Counted from the stretch's first letter, positions 1 to 9,431 are shown. The stretch is 64,000 bases of DNA from Cupriavidus necator N-1 (GCF_000219215.1 NC_015726.1:2666001-2730000); one strand, 5' to 3'. Numbers and translations are program-made. The notes: generated from the sequence alone by a model not told the origin.

Positions 1-2016
1 CATTCCCTTGACGGTCTCGGCGCCGCCCAGCGTCTCCATCAGGTAGGCCTTGGCATCGGTCGACGCCGAAAACACCTCGCGCGCATAGGTCTTGACCTTC
101 GGCGTCACCACCACCGTCAGCGCCGCGATCGGGATCACGAAGGCGATCAGCAGCAGCGTCAGCTTGACGTTGTAGAGGAACATGATGGTGAAGTAGATAA
201 ACACCATGAGCATGTTCAGCGCCGTGGTCACCGTCGATTCGGTCAGGAAGGCGCGGATGGTCTGGTTCTCCTGGAAGCGCGCGAAGATGTCGCCGGTCTT
301 GCGCTTGGCAAAGAACGACAGCGGCAGCGCCAGCGTGTGCTTGAAGAAGTGCGACATCATGGCGAAGTCCATGTTGCGCACCATGAAGTTGGCGAGATAC
401 GCGCGGATGGTCGCCATCAGCTGCGAGAACACACTGGAGATGATCAGCCCCACGATCAGCAGGTGCAGCAGCCCCACGTTCTGGTGCACCACCACGCCGT
501 CCAGGATGTTCTGGATAATCAGCGGCGGCACCACCCCCAGCATCTGGATCACGAAGGTGGCTAGGAACAAGTGCGCCAGGATCTTCCGGTACGGTGCCAG
601 GTAGCCGATAAAGCGCAGCCACGGCGAGCGCGACACCGACAGCTGGGTCATGCTCTCGCCCGGCCTGAACAGCAGGCAGGTGCCACTCCAGCCGCGTTCG
701 AACTCCTCCGCGCTCATCTTGCGGAAGCCGATGGCCGGGTCGGCCACCCACACCCAGCGCGACGAGATCCCGTACACCACCACGTAGTGGTAGCCCTCCC
801 AGTGCACGATAAAGGGCAGCTCGAAGCCCATCAGCGAATCCCGCGTGCACTGCACCCCGCGCGTGGTGAAGCCGAGCGATTCGCCGGCGCGTGCCAGGCT
901 GTCCAGCGTGGCGCCATGGGTGGTCACGTTGGCCAGCTCGCGCAGCTTGCCCAGCGTCATCGGGATGCCGTAGTGCCGGCAGATCATCGCCAGACAGGCC
1001 GCGCCGCAATCCATCTCCTCGGCCTGCTCCACCAGCGCAAAGCGGCGGATCAGCTTCTCGCCCAACTCCGGTTTGGAATGCAGGTCCAGCAGCACCGGGC
1101 GCTTGCGCCGTTCGGCCAGCTTCTTCTGCCGATGCAGCTCGCGGTCCAGCACGCGGATGCGCTCTTCCAGCACCTCGCGCAGGCGCGGGTTGCGCTCCAG
1201 GATCAGCTGCACCGTCTTCTCGGGAATCACCAGCAGGCGCACGTCGGTCTCGGCGATGGCCGAGGCCAGCTGCTCCTGCCGCATCACGCAGGCGCGCTCG
1301 CCGAAGATATCGCCCTGCCCCAGCGTCGCCAGCGGGAACTCGCTGCCCTCCTCGCTGCGCACGATGCGCACCGTGCCCTGGCGCACCACATAGAGGCGGC
1401 GGTCCTCGCGCCCATCCTGCTTCAGGATCTCCTTGCCGGCCGCCACGCGCTTGACGCCGACGCTGCGCACGGCGTCTTCCAGCTCCTGCTTGTCGAGCTT
1501 GCCGCGCAAGTCGAAGAGCCGCGCGACAAAGCCGCCGGCCGAACTGATCGCGACATAGCTGGTGATAAACGCAAGCGCCGCCGGGTTGCCCGCCACCACG
1601 GGCTCGCCCACGCTGCGCGGGATCATCAGCAGCTCGGTCTTGCCCGAGGCGCGCACCGACGACTCATGGCGGTAGTCGCGCAGCAGCGCAATATCGGCAA
1701 AGACCTCGCCGGCCTTGCGCACGCCCATGCTGATTTCCTTGCCGTGCTCCTCGTTGAACACGCGCACCGAGCCGGACTTGACGACAAACAAGCCCGGCGC
1801 CGCTTCGCCGGCATTGCAGACGGTGTCGCCAAAACCGAAGGTCAGCACCTGCGCGGCTTCCGCCAGGCGTGCCAGCTCCTCCGGCGTCAGCACCGACAGG
1901 ATCTCGACAGAGGCAAGAAAGGCGACCAGCGCCGATCCTGCCTCCGGCTGGTCCGGGGCAGCCGCCGCGGCGCGATCACCGGCCTGGCCGGACTCGCTAG
2001 CGGGCTTCGATGACAT
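1..2016 (-). CDS. Peptidase C39/ABC exporter with two cNMP-like domains (3' end beyond window)
   Basis: This is a bacteriocin-type exporter that should cleave double-glycine leaders and pump the peptide across the inner membrane. The 672 residues visible comprise two Crp-like cyclic-nucleotide-binding folds (about 40-150 and 165-290), a C39 peptidase domain (about 322-450) and the start of an ABC transmembrane domain (from about 465). The ATPase domain must lie beyond the left edge. The C39 residues look intact: Q331, C337 in EEMDCGAACLAM, H410 in GYHYVVV and D426 in VADPA. The second cNMP domain reads FGERACVMRQEQLAS, lacking the usual phosphate-binding Arg, so it may not bind cAMP. I chose the ATG at 2016, which overlaps the upstream isomerase gene by 20 bp, the same translational coupling seen elsewhere in this operon. 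Exporters of the NHLM type carry similar fusions; I cannot name a closer family. Confidence 0.88.
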   Translation of the reverse strand, partial: MSSKPASESGQAGDRAAAAAPDQPEAGSALVAFLASVEILSVLTPEELARLAEAAQVLTFGFGDTVCNAGEAAPGLFVVKSGSVRVFNEEHGKEISMGVRKAGEVFADIALLRDYRHESSVRASGKTELLMIPRSVGEPVVAGNPAALAFITSYVAISSAGGFVARLFDLRGKLDKQELEDAVRSVGVKRVAAGKEILKQDGREDRRLYVVRQGTVRIVRSEEGSEFPLATLGQGDIFGERACVMRQEQLASAIAETDVRLLVIPEKTVQLILERNPRLREVLEERIRVLDRELHRQKKLAERRKRPVLLDLHSKPELGEKLIRRFALVEQAEEMDCGAACLAMICRHYGIPMTLGKLRELANVTTHGATLDSLARAGESLGFTTRGVQCTRDSLMGFELPFIVHWEGYHYVVVYGISSRWVWVADPAIGFRKMSAEEFERGWSGTCLLFRPGESMTQLSVSRSPWLRFIGYLAPYRKILAHLFLATFVIQMLGVVPPLIIQNILDGVVVHQNVGLLHLLIVGLIISSVFSQLMATIRAYLANFMVRNMDFAMMSHFFKHTLALPLSFFAKRKTGDIFARFQENQTIRAFLTESTVTTALNMLMVFIYFTIMFLYNVKLTLLLIAFVIPIAALTVVVTPKVKTYAREVFSASTDAKAYLMETLGGAETVKGM

Positions 2017-2749
2017 GTTCCTGCGCCCTGGCCATCAGCCAGTCTTCGCGCAGCAGGCGGCGCACTTCCACCGCCACCTCACTGTCCAGCGTGGCCGGGT
2101 GCTTGCTGCGCACCAGGAAGACCTCGAAGAAGGAACGGTCCGCCGCCGGGAACGGCCCCAGCAGGTCGCCCGGCTCGGCGTTGAAGACCTTGGCCTCGAT
2201 ATCGGTCTTGAGCGAGCCGCGCAGCACCTTGCCGATCTCGCCACCGCGCTCGCGCGTGTCGGCAATGGAATGCTCGCGCGCCATCTCGGCGAAGGCCTCC
2301 GGATCATCCTGCAGATACGAGATCAGCTCCTTGGCCTTGCCCTCGCTGTCGACCACGATATGGCTGACCTCGATGCTATCGAAGCGCGGCGAGTTGAGCG
2401 CAAAGTACGCCTGCACCGCGGCCTCGCTGCAGACCTGCTCCATCATCCGCTCCTGGTAGAGGCTGTCGGTGACAAAGGCCTCGAACTCATCCAGGCTGAT
2501 GTTCAGCGCATCCAGGTAGTGGTTCATGTCGGCAGCGCGATGCAGGCCCTGCACGCGGCGGAACTGGTCCGCGCGTTCCTGGATCTCCTCGGGCGTGACC
2601 ACCATGCCTTGCCGCTTCGCCGCGTGCACCGTCAGCTTGTCGCGCACGATCTGCTCGATCAGCCCTTCGAACTGCCCGGTCAGCTTGAGCAGCCGCACGA
2701 ACTCCTCGACGCCGAGCACCTCGTCGTCGATACGCACAATGCCAGTCAT
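1997..2749 (-). CDS. PpiC/parvulin-type peptidyl-prolyl isomerase
   Basis: A 250-residue protein with an N-terminal helical, SurA-like region (1-120) and a parvulin domain (about 127-216; EVSHIVVD, then ERGGEIGKVLRGSL and FEVFLVRS). It has no signal peptide, so it probably acts in the cytosol, unlike SurA or PrsA. In this operon the simplest role is as chaperone or proline isomerase for the exported peptide or for exporter assembly. The start at 2749 was chosen because GGAG sits 8 bases upstream and a plausible longer frame has no ribosome-binding site. It lies 91 bp after the HlyD gene and overlaps the ABC gene. Confidence 0.85.
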   Translation of the reverse strand: MTGIVRIDDEVLGVEEFVRLLKLTGQFEGLIEQIVRDKLTVHAAKRQGMVVTPEEIQERADQFRRVQGLHRAADMNHYLDALNISLDEFEAFVTDSLYQERMMEQVCSEAAVQAYFALNSPRFDSIEVSHIVVDSEGKAKELISYLQDDPEAFAEMAREHSIADTRERGGEIGKVLRGSLKTDIEAKVFNAEPGDLLGPFPAADRSFFEVFLVRSKHPATLDSEVAVEVRRLLREDWLMARAQEHVIEAR

Positions 2750-2840
2750 TTTCTCGGCTCCTTTTGGCGGCCCCACGCGCTTGCGCGCCAGGCTGTCCAG
2801 ATGTGCTGTGCTTGTGTTTCCCCCGACTGCCCCGGCCACG

Positions 2841-4223
2841 CTAGCCGGCCACCTCTCGGAACGGGTCCAGCCCCAGGTCGATCAGGCGGCGTTCGCGCAC
2901 CACGATCTCCGCAGTCGCGGTCATGCCGTAACGCAACGGATACTTGTTGTCGGCCACGGCGTAGTAGTCGCGTGCCAGGCGCACGCGGCCCTCGTAGACC
3001 GGCTGCTTGTCGGGCCCGCCCGGCTTGGTGGCGGGCGAGATGAACTCCAGCGTGCCCTCGATGATCCCGTAGCGCTGGTACGGGAAGGCACTGAACTTGA
3101 GCTTGACCGGCAGCCCTTCGCGCAGGAAAGCGCGGTCACGCTCGGCGATGACGATCTTCACCACCGGGCGCGCATCCTTGGGCGCAATGCCGCCCAGCGG
3201 CGTGTTGGCCTGCACCTTGTCGCCGCGCTGGGTGGAGGTGACATCGGTGATCACGCCCGACACCGGCGCCAGGATCAGCAGGAAGTTGTCCTTGTCGATG
3301 TTCTCGAAGCGGATGCGCGCCGCCGCGTCCGCCACCAGGCGGGCGGTCTGCACCTGCAGGCGCAGCTTGTCCTCGGTGTTGGCGATCTCGCGCAGCGCCG
3401 CGTCGTACTGCACGCGCAGCCCGGCCAGGTCCTGGCCGCTGCTTTCGAGCTGTGAACTGGCCTGGGTAAGCTCGCGGCCCAGCCGCGCGTCCAGCTCTGC
3501 CAGCCGCGACTGCGCCACGCGGAGGTTGTTCTCCGCGTCCTGCGCCGCGGCGCGCTTGGCATCCACCTGCGACTGCGAAACGCCACCGCCACCCGGCAAC
3601 GCCAGCAGGCGCGCGTAGCGGTCCTGCTCCTGGCGCGCGAACTCACGCGCGCGCCTGGCGTTCTCGAGGTTGCTGCGCGCTTCCTGCAACTGCGCGCGCT
3701 GCTGTTCGGCAAGCCGCGTGGTGCCTTCAGCGATACGGGTCTCGTGCTGGCGCGTAGCAACGTCGATCTGCTGCTTGAGCGCCGCCGCACGGCGTTCCAT
3801 CAGCGCCTTCTTGTCGGGGAACTGCTTCCATTCGCGCTCGGAGTCTTCCAGCTTGAGCTGCGCTTCCAGCGCATTGGCCGCAGCCTCGATCGCGCCGCGC
3901 GCGTTCAGGCGCGCCAGCACGTCGTCCTTGGACACGGGTTGCCCTTCGGCCACGTAGAGGTCGGCCAGCTCGCCGTCCACCGGGGCATAGAAGCGGCGCA
4001 CCTCGGATTCCGGCGCCAGCGTGCCCTGCGCCGTGACAATGACATCGGCATGCCCGACGAAGGACCACACCAGCCCGCACAGCACCAGCGCGAAAGTCGT
4101 GACGATGGTCAGCAGTCCCAGGCGCGACGGCTCGGCACTCAACAGGCCAATGCCCTCGGCGCTGTGGTCTTCCAGCGCCTCGGAGAGTGGCTTGAGGCCG
4201 CCCTGGCGGGCATCGTCCTTCAT
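2841..4223 (-). CDS. HlyD-family periplasmic adaptor (membrane fusion protein)
   Basis: The 460-residue protein links an inner-membrane ABC exporter to an outer-membrane channel. A cytosolic N-terminus of about 34 residues precedes one membrane helix (35-57). A biotinyl/lipoyl-like half follows (APVDGELADLYVAEGQPV), then a long coiled coil (about 110-285, rich in Ala, Gln, Glu and Arg), the second lipoyl half (LAPVSGVITDV) and a beta-barrel C-terminus. The architecture and length are usual for type I adaptors. It starts inside the stop of the FHA gene (ATGA at 4220-4223), so the two are translationally coupled. Confidence 0.92.
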   Translation of the reverse strand: MKDDARQGGLKPLSEALEDHSAEGIGLLSAEPSRLGLLTIVTTFALVLCGLVWSFVGHADVIVTAQGTLAPESEVRRFYAPVDGELADLYVAEGQPVSKDDVLARLNARGAIEAAANALEAQLKLEDSEREWKQFPDKKALMERRAAALKQQIDVATRQHETRIAEGTTRLAEQQRAQLQEARSNLENARRAREFARQEQDRYARLLALPGGGGVSQSQVDAKRAAAQDAENNLRVAQSRLAELDARLGRELTQASSQLESSGQDLAGLRVQYDAALREIANTEDKLRLQVQTARLVADAAARIRFENIDKDNFLLILAPVSGVITDVTSTQRGDKVQANTPLGGIAPKDARPVVKIVIAERDRAFLREGLPVKLKFSAFPYQRYGIIEGTLEFISPATKPGGPDKQPVYEGRVRLARDYYAVADNKYPLRYGMTATAEIVVRERRLIDLGLDPFREVAG

Positions 4224-6832
4224 GGCTGCCCCGCTTGCTGTGGCGCCGCGGCGGCCGCGGCAGGTTCCGGCGCCTTGCCGGTGTCTTCACCGCCGATCAG
4301 TTCCAGCTTGGTCTTGAGCACGGCGGGATCGAGCACGGTGCGCAATTCGCGCAGCGCGTGCCGCTGCTGGTCGGCCTCGGCGCGGATCTCTTCCTCGATC
4401 TTGGCGAGTTGCGCCAGGTCGGCGCTTTCCCCCGCGCGCAGTTGCGTGAAGATACGCATGCCCTGGCGCGCGTCTGTCTGCGCCTGCGACAGCAACCGGG
4501 CCTGCGCGCGGAATTTGGGCGAGATGCCGGGCTCGAGCCGCTGCTCGCTGCCGATCACGCCATTGCTGCGGTATTGCTTCCATGCGGCGACGGCGCTGCC
4601 CATCAGCTCCCGCGCGCGCCGCAGAGCACTGTCGCGCACGCCGTTGACGTCGGCCTCGACCGCCTTGGCGAAATGGCCGTCTTCGTCGGCATCGAGCATG
4701 GCGTAGAAGCCCAGCAGCCGGTCCTCATAGTCCTTGCTGCCGCGCGCGGACTGCAACTCGGCGTACTGTGCCGCCACCTTCTGCTTGTGCGACAGGTCGC
4801 GCGCGAGGTCGTCGGCCCAGGGGCCGCCGCTGATCTGCTTGATCCCCGCGAGCGCCGCGGCGCTGTCGCCCTGCTGCCACGCCCTGGCCGCACTGGCATA
4901 CTGGCGCACCATCTCCGGCGGCGGCAGGCGCGCGGCCAGGTAGTTGAACTGCGCCTGGAACGGCGGCGTGGCGAAGCGGCTGTCGGCCAGCCGCGCCACC
5001 AGCGGCCCGGGCCGGCGCGCGCGCAGTGCCTGCATCAGCGCGGTGTAGCGGTCCAGGTCTGACTGCACGCGGTCCAGCCCGGCCACGCGCGGATACTTCT
5101 CGCGGTACTCGGCGATGACCGGCTGCAACGCCTCCGGGCGGTCGCGGCCGAGTTCGGCAGCGATGGTGGCGTTCAGCCGGTCGATCGCCGCCAGGTAGAC
5201 CGAGGCATCGTTCTGCAGGCGGCGCACATCACTGAGCGCATCGGCATAGAGATCGCGGAACGCCGGCACATCGGCCGCGATGCGCCCGAGTGCGCGCTGG
5301 TGCGCGGTAGTGTCCTGGTTCCAGTACGCCAGCAGTTGCCGGATCGGGGCCTCGTCGGTGTAGAGGCGGATCGGCGCGTCGGCGCCGCGCTGCGCGGTGA
5401 AGCGTTCGAGCCGGCCGATCCAGTCGAGCTCGGCCACCAGCGGCCGCGCATCGGCGTTGTGCGCACTGGGCTTGCGCATCCGGGCCAGCGCGGCATCGGC
5501 GCCGCTGACATCACCGGCCTTCAGCCTGGCAGCAAAATCGGGCACGTAAGCGCGCATCAGTGCCTCGGTGCCGAGGGCCTGCACCTGGGCATCGTCGGGA
5601 TGACGCGCCAGGTAGTCGTCGGCGGCCTGCGCCGCGCGGGCGTGATCGCCGGCGGCAAACAAGGCCTGCACTTCGCGCTCCGCCGCACCGCGCCAGTACA
5701 CGGCCGCACCCGCCACTATTGCGAGCAACAGCAACGCGCCGCCCCATCGCCCCGCGCGCCGCGTGCGTGCGGGATCGTCCAGGCCGAACAGCCTGGCGCC
5801 TTCCGCCAGCAGCAGCGCGGCACGTCCGCGCTTGCGGCGTGCCTGCGCGCCGTCGTGCGCCGCCGTGGCCGCCGCGGCCTGTGCCTCGGCCTCGGCGTTG
5901 ACCTCGTCGTCCTGCTGCGCGGCATAGTCGACGCAGAAAATGTCGAGGAAGGAATCGGCCGCACCGACAAAGGTGGTGCGGTCATCCTCGTCGCGTTCGG
6001 CCGGCGCCGGGGAAGCGGCCGGCGTATCCGGTGCCGCGGCCACGGGCTGCAGCATCGAGCGCGTCGCGGTGGCATCGCCATCGCCCGTGCGCTGCACCTG
6101 CGCCTGGTAGACAAAGTGGTTGCCGCCGAAGGCGATCAGGTCGCCGTCGTCCAGCGGCACGCCGTGGTCTGCCAGGCGCTTGCCGTTGACGAAGGTGCCG
6201 TTGGTGCTGCCCAGGTCTTCCACGAACGGCACGCCACCCTTGAGGTACACGTGCGCGTGGCGCCGCGACAGGTAGTTGACCTGCTGCGGATAACTGTCGC
6301 GGTAGCGCGCGAAGGCATCGTCGGCCTTGCTGATCAGGTACGGGAAGCCGTCCACGTGCAGCGGCTGCAGTCCGACATCGCCGCGTTCGGGCACCAGCGT
6401 CACCGCCACCCGCGGCGGCTCGGGCTGCGGCGCGCGCGGCGACAGCCGGACCCGGAACGACAGCGCAGGCCCGAAGGCCACCTCATCGCCATCGCTGAGC
6501 TGCGCCGGCTGGCGCGCCACCGCCGCGCCGTTCACGCGCGTGCCGTTCTTGCTGCCGAGATCCGCCACATATACCGCGCCATGCTCGGCGAAGATGCGCG
6601 CATGCCGGCGCGACAGCGGCGCGGCCAGGTCTTCCGGGTAGGCGGCAAACGGCAGTTCGCTGCGGCCGACGGCGAACAGGTCTTCGTCGATGCGGATCTC
6701 GCCCAGCTCGGGGCGCGCGACGGGCGTCAGGAATACATCGAATTCCTGTGCCAGATCCTGAGAGAACTCCCGAGCGAATCCCTGGGCCATTTTCACCGGC
6801 ATTTCCATGATCAGTGCTTCGTCAGGAGCCAT
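4220..6832 (-). CDS. Double FHA-domain membrane protein
   Basis: An 870-residue protein with two forkhead-associated domains, which bind phosphothreonine peptides. FHA1 (about 50-125) has GRSEL, LSRRHARI and DLGSKNGTRVNG; FHA2 (about 165-240) has LSRRHAHV and EDLGSTNGTFVNG. A linker (250-360) holds an acidic DEDDRTTFVG patch (281-290). One membrane helix (about 364-380) is followed by some 490 mostly helical, Ala-rich residues that should face the periplasm. First gene of the exporter operon, preceded by a good promoter. With a Ser/Thr kinase nearby it probably reads kinase activity and passes it to the exporter; this is inference. The ATG at 6832 has only a weak GGAA; in-frame ATGs 9, 11 and 15 codons on are alternatives. 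Confidence 0.88.
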   Translation of the reverse strand: MAPDEALIMEMPVKMAQGFAREFSQDLAQEFDVFLTPVARPELGEIRIDEDLFAVGRSELPFAAYPEDLAAPLSRRHARIFAEHGAVYVADLGSKNGTRVNGAAVARQPAQLSDGDEVAFGPALSFRVRLSPRAPQPEPPRVAVTLVPERGDVGLQPLHVDGFPYLISKADDAFARYRDSYPQQVNYLSRRHAHVYLKGGVPFVEDLGSTNGTFVNGKRLADHGVPLDDGDLIAFGGNHFVYQAQVQRTGDGDATATRSMLQPVAAAPDTPAASPAPAERDEDDRTTFVGAADSFLDIFCVDYAAQQDDEVNAEAEAQAAAATAAHDGAQARRKRGRAALLLAEGARLFGLDDPARTRRAGRWGGALLLLAIVAGAAVYWRGAAEREVQALFAAGDHARAAQAADDYLARHPDDAQVQALGTEALMRAYVPDFAARLKAGDVSGADAALARMRKPSAHNADARPLVAELDWIGRLERFTAQRGADAPIRLYTDEAPIRQLLAYWNQDTTAHQRALGRIAADVPAFRDLYADALSDVRRLQNDASVYLAAIDRLNATIAAELGRDRPEALQPVIAEYREKYPRVAGLDRVQSDLDRYTALMQALRARRPGPLVARLADSRFATPPFQAQFNYLAARLPPPEMVRQYASAARAWQQGDSAAALAGIKQISGGPWADDLARDLSHKQKVAAQYAELQSARGSKDYEDRLLGFYAMLDADEDGHFAKAVEADVNGVRDSALRRARELMGSAVAAWKQYRSNGVIGSEQRLEPGISPKFRAQARLLSQAQTDARQGMRIFTQLRAGESADLAQLAKIEEEIRAEADQQRHALRELRTVLDPAVLKTKLELIGGEDTGKAPEPAAAAAAPQQAGQP

Positions 6833-6897
6833 GTTTCCAGCGAGCCAACAGCGCGGCTGCCGCGGCGGCAGGCCAGGGGGGTGAAGCGACTAAGAAC

Positions 6898-6925
6898 ATA
6901 GTAGGCGACGGCTAAGGCTAGTCAA
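6898..6925 (-). promoter_or_regulatory. Sigma70 promoter of the FHA-HlyD-PpiC-ABC operon
   Basis: Reading the minus strand, TTGACT (6925-6920) and TACTAT (6903-6898) are separated by 16 bases. The predicted start near 6891 leaves a leader of about 60 bases before the FHA gene. This suggests the operon can be transcribed separately from the outer-membrane gene upstream. Confidence 0.7.
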
Positions 6926-7059
6926 TCGGGCGCGGGACGCGCGGTTGGCACGGGAGCGGCACATGCAGCGGGGCAAGCGGCCGAGGCTACGGTCGCGTTG
7001 CGCAACGCGTTGCTTACGCCGGCATCACATGAACACCGCCACGGAACCTCTGGCAGCAC

Positions 7060-8523
7060 TTATTGCACTGGATTCGAGGCCGCGTTGCGCACATCGGTAT
7101 CGGGCCAGCCGCCGCCAAGCGCCTTGTACAGGGTGACGGTGTCGGCCAGGATCTGTTGGTGGACCGCCAACAACTGCAGTTGCGCGGCCAGCAGCGAGCG
7201 CTCGGTCTCGAACACTTCCAGCTGCGAGACCACGCCCTCTTTCAGTTGCGCCTCGATCTGCGCGGACACGACGCGCAGTTGCTCAACCTGCTGCTGCAAC
7301 TCGATGCGCTGCTTCTTGTGCGCGTCGACGTTGACCAGTGCGCTCTCCACCTCTTCGAACGCGGTCATCACGGTGCGGCCATATTCGTTTTCCACCACGC
7401 CCACCTGCGCCTCGGTGGTCTTCACGCGCGCGCGCACGTTGGGATCGAGCATCGGCAGGTTGATGCTGGGCATCAGGCCGAAGGTGAAGGACTTGAGCAG
7501 GGAGTTCAGCGCAATGCTGGCGGCGCCGCCGCTGGCGGTCAGGCTGATGGTGGGCAACTGCGCCAGGCGTGCCTGGCCGACGATGTTGTAGGCCGCCAGC
7601 ACGCGGTATTCAGCGGCCACCACATCCGGACGGCGCGCCAGCAGCTGCGACGGCAGCCCGGCCGGCACCGCGGGCGGCTGCACGCGGTCCTGCAGGCGCC
7701 CTGCCGGAACCTTGAGATTGCCTGCGGGCACGCCGACCAGCGTCGCCAGCGCGTTTTCGGCCACATCGCGCGAACGGCGCAGTTCAAGCAGGTCCTTGTT
7801 GAGACGGTTGATTTCCGCCTGTTGCTGCATCACGCGGATCTTGGGCACCAGGCCATTCTGGTACATCGCCTGGAAGGTGGACAGGATCTGCCCGTTCTTG
7901 GCGACGGTGCGCGCTTGCTGCTCGATCTGCTCGTCGAACTGCAGGATCTGGAAGTAAGTGGTCGATACATTGGACACCAGCGTCAGGTAGCCGGCACGCC
8001 AGTCGGCCTCGGTCGCATTGAATTCGGCGGTCTGCGCCTGCACGCCCTTCTCGACCTTGCCCCAGATATCGATGTCCCAGTTCAGCTGGGCGGCGGCGTT
8101 ATAGGTCGTGACGGACTTCTGCCCCGAGGTCTTTTGGAAGTTCGCGCTGGCGCCGATACCGATCACGGGCAGCGCTCCCGCGCGGGCCTCGCCGATCTGC
8201 GCGTTGGCCACGCGGATTCGCGCCGCCAGCACCTTGATGTCGTAGTTGCCGCCCAGTGCCTGTTCGATCAGCTTGTTGAGGTAGGGATCCTTGAAACCGT
8301 GCCACCAGTTAGGCTGCACCGCTTCGGCCGGCGACACCGTGATCGAACCCTGGCGCGTCCATTCGGCCTTGGCCGGGGTTTCCGGGCGCTGGTACACCGG
8401 CGGCCGGAAGTCGGCGCAGCCTGCCAGCAGCGCCGTGCAGACAGCCAGCGCGGTCAGCCAGGCAGTACGGTGCGGCGCGGCGGTTGACTTAACCCCGGGG
8501 GAGGCAATGATGGATTCGGACAC
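7060..8523 (-). CDS. NodT/TolC-family outer-membrane efflux lipoprotein
   Basis: A 487-residue outer-membrane channel component of RND or type I systems. The signal peptide ends in a lipobox, LLAG followed by C36, and two outer-membrane-factor repeats with the usual coiled-coil hairpins follow (WDIDIWGKVEKGVQAQ; LNLPMLDPNVRARVK-type segments). I prefer a GTG start at 8523 with AGGAA 8 bases upstream; the first ATG would add 37 residues before a normal signal peptide. It lies just upstream of, and in the same direction as, the FHA-HlyD-PpiC-ABC genes and is the obvious outer-membrane partner, although such proteins more often serve RND pumps. Confidence 0.88.
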   Translation of the reverse strand: MSESIIASPGVKSTAAPHRTAWLTALAVCTALLAGCADFRPPVYQRPETPAKAEWTRQGSITVSPAEAVQPNWWHGFKDPYLNKLIEQALGGNYDIKVLAARIRVANAQIGEARAGALPVIGIGASANFQKTSGQKSVTTYNAAAQLNWDIDIWGKVEKGVQAQTAEFNATEADWRAGYLTLVSNVSTTYFQILQFDEQIEQQARTVAKNGQILSTFQAMYQNGLVPKIRVMQQQAEINRLNKDLLELRRSRDVAENALATLVGVPAGNLKVPAGRLQDRVQPPAVPAGLPSQLLARRPDVVAAEYRVLAAYNIVGQARLAQLPTISLTASGGAASIALNSLLKSFTFGLMPSINLPMLDPNVRARVKTTEAQVGVVENEYGRTVMTAFEEVESALVNVDAHKKQRIELQQQVEQLRVVSAQIEAQLKEGVVSQLEVFETERSLLAAQLQLLAVHQQILADTVTLYKALGGGWPDTDVRNAASNPVQ

Positions 8524-8945
8524 GATGGGTTCCTGCGTGCGACGGCGGCGGGCGGGATGCACTTGAGTTATCCATGGCATGCCGGGGGCCGCGAAGTCTG
8601 TCTGTATTGTGGAGCGCGCGGACGCGCGCACCAACCCCGATATGCATGAGGTCAGCGGAAGGTGTTGTCCAGTGGGTTGGTCTCGAGCATCGGGTTGGAA
8701 GAGACAACCGCAGGGAGCGTGCCAGCTCCAGTGCCATGCCCGCGCGGATCACGGAAGTGCCTGTAAACACGTGGGTTTTTCATTGCCGTCGGCGCCGGCC
8801 GCGGATGCGCGGGGAGCTGCCGTCACGGCGTACTGGCGGGCCGCAGCCAACAGATTGCGCGTCGGTGTTGGATGGCACGCGACACTTGCGGAGCCGGCGA
8901 AAAAAACGTCGGCGCACGCGCGCCGCCATCACCGCAAGGTCCAGG
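8524..8945. other. Intergenic stretch without a gene
   Basis: These 422 bp separate the DUF4399 genes from the outer-membrane lipoprotein gene. Apart from the candidate promoter at 8606-8634 I see no convincing coding region, terminator or repeat. Confidence 0.5.
8606..8634 (-). promoter_or_regulatory. Candidate promoter of the outer-membrane lipoprotein gene
   Basis: On the minus strand TTGGTG (8634-8629) and CACAAT (8611-8606) are 17 bases apart, about 80 bases ahead of the GTG start at 8523. The -10 box is imperfect. Confidence 0.4.
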
Positions 8946-9374
8946 TCACTTCACGTAGATCGTGATCTTCTTCGAATAGACCGGCGGGTTGGTGGGAATG
9001 TGCTTGTCATCCCCCATCAGCAGCTGCAGCGTATGCTTGCCAGGCGGCAGCTCGATCATGGTCTCGGTCTCCCCCGCCCCGAAATGCAGGTGATTGCGGT
9101 CGTTGGGGATTTCCTTGTCCATCGGCGGCAGATCCGCATCGACAAGCAGGTGATGGTGCCCGGTATTGGGATACTTCACGTCCTTCGGCGCCACCCCCAT
9201 ATTGCGCAGCCCGAACCACACCTTGAATGGCTTGCCCGCGGGCATCGTCTGCCCGTCGTTGGGCCAGCCGATATACAGGTAGGCGTTGGGCGGCGCCGGC
9301 GTCGAGCCACCCTGCACCACCGCGGACAGCAGCAGGCTGGCGGCGAAGACAGCCGCGGCAAGTAGTCTGGACAT
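8946..9374 (-). CDS. DUF4399 exported protein, copy 1
   Basis: A 142-residue protein with an N-terminal signal peptide (MSRLLAAAVFAASLLLSA) and a single DUF4399 domain. Marks of the family are GHHHLLVDADLPP, NHLHFGAGE and LPPGKHTLQLLMGD, ending YSKKITIYVK. The domain has no known activity; its conserved His cluster suggests a metal or ligand site, which is a guess. Start at 9374 was chosen for the GGGAGAG 4-10 bases upstream. It lies 57 bp after a paralogue in the same direction, so the pair arose by tandem duplication. Confidence 0.85.
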   Translation of the reverse strand: MSRLLAAAVFAASLLLSAVVQGGSTPAPPNAYLYIGWPNDGQTMPAGKPFKVWFGLRNMGVAPKDVKYPNTGHHHLLVDADLPPMDKEIPNDRNHLHFGAGETETMIELPPGKHTLQLLMGDDKHIPTNPPVYSKKITIYVK

Positions 9375-9431
9375 GGTGCTCTCCCCTGTTTGCTGATCGG
9401 CCTGGTTCGGCATCTGCGGCGCGTGGCACCG

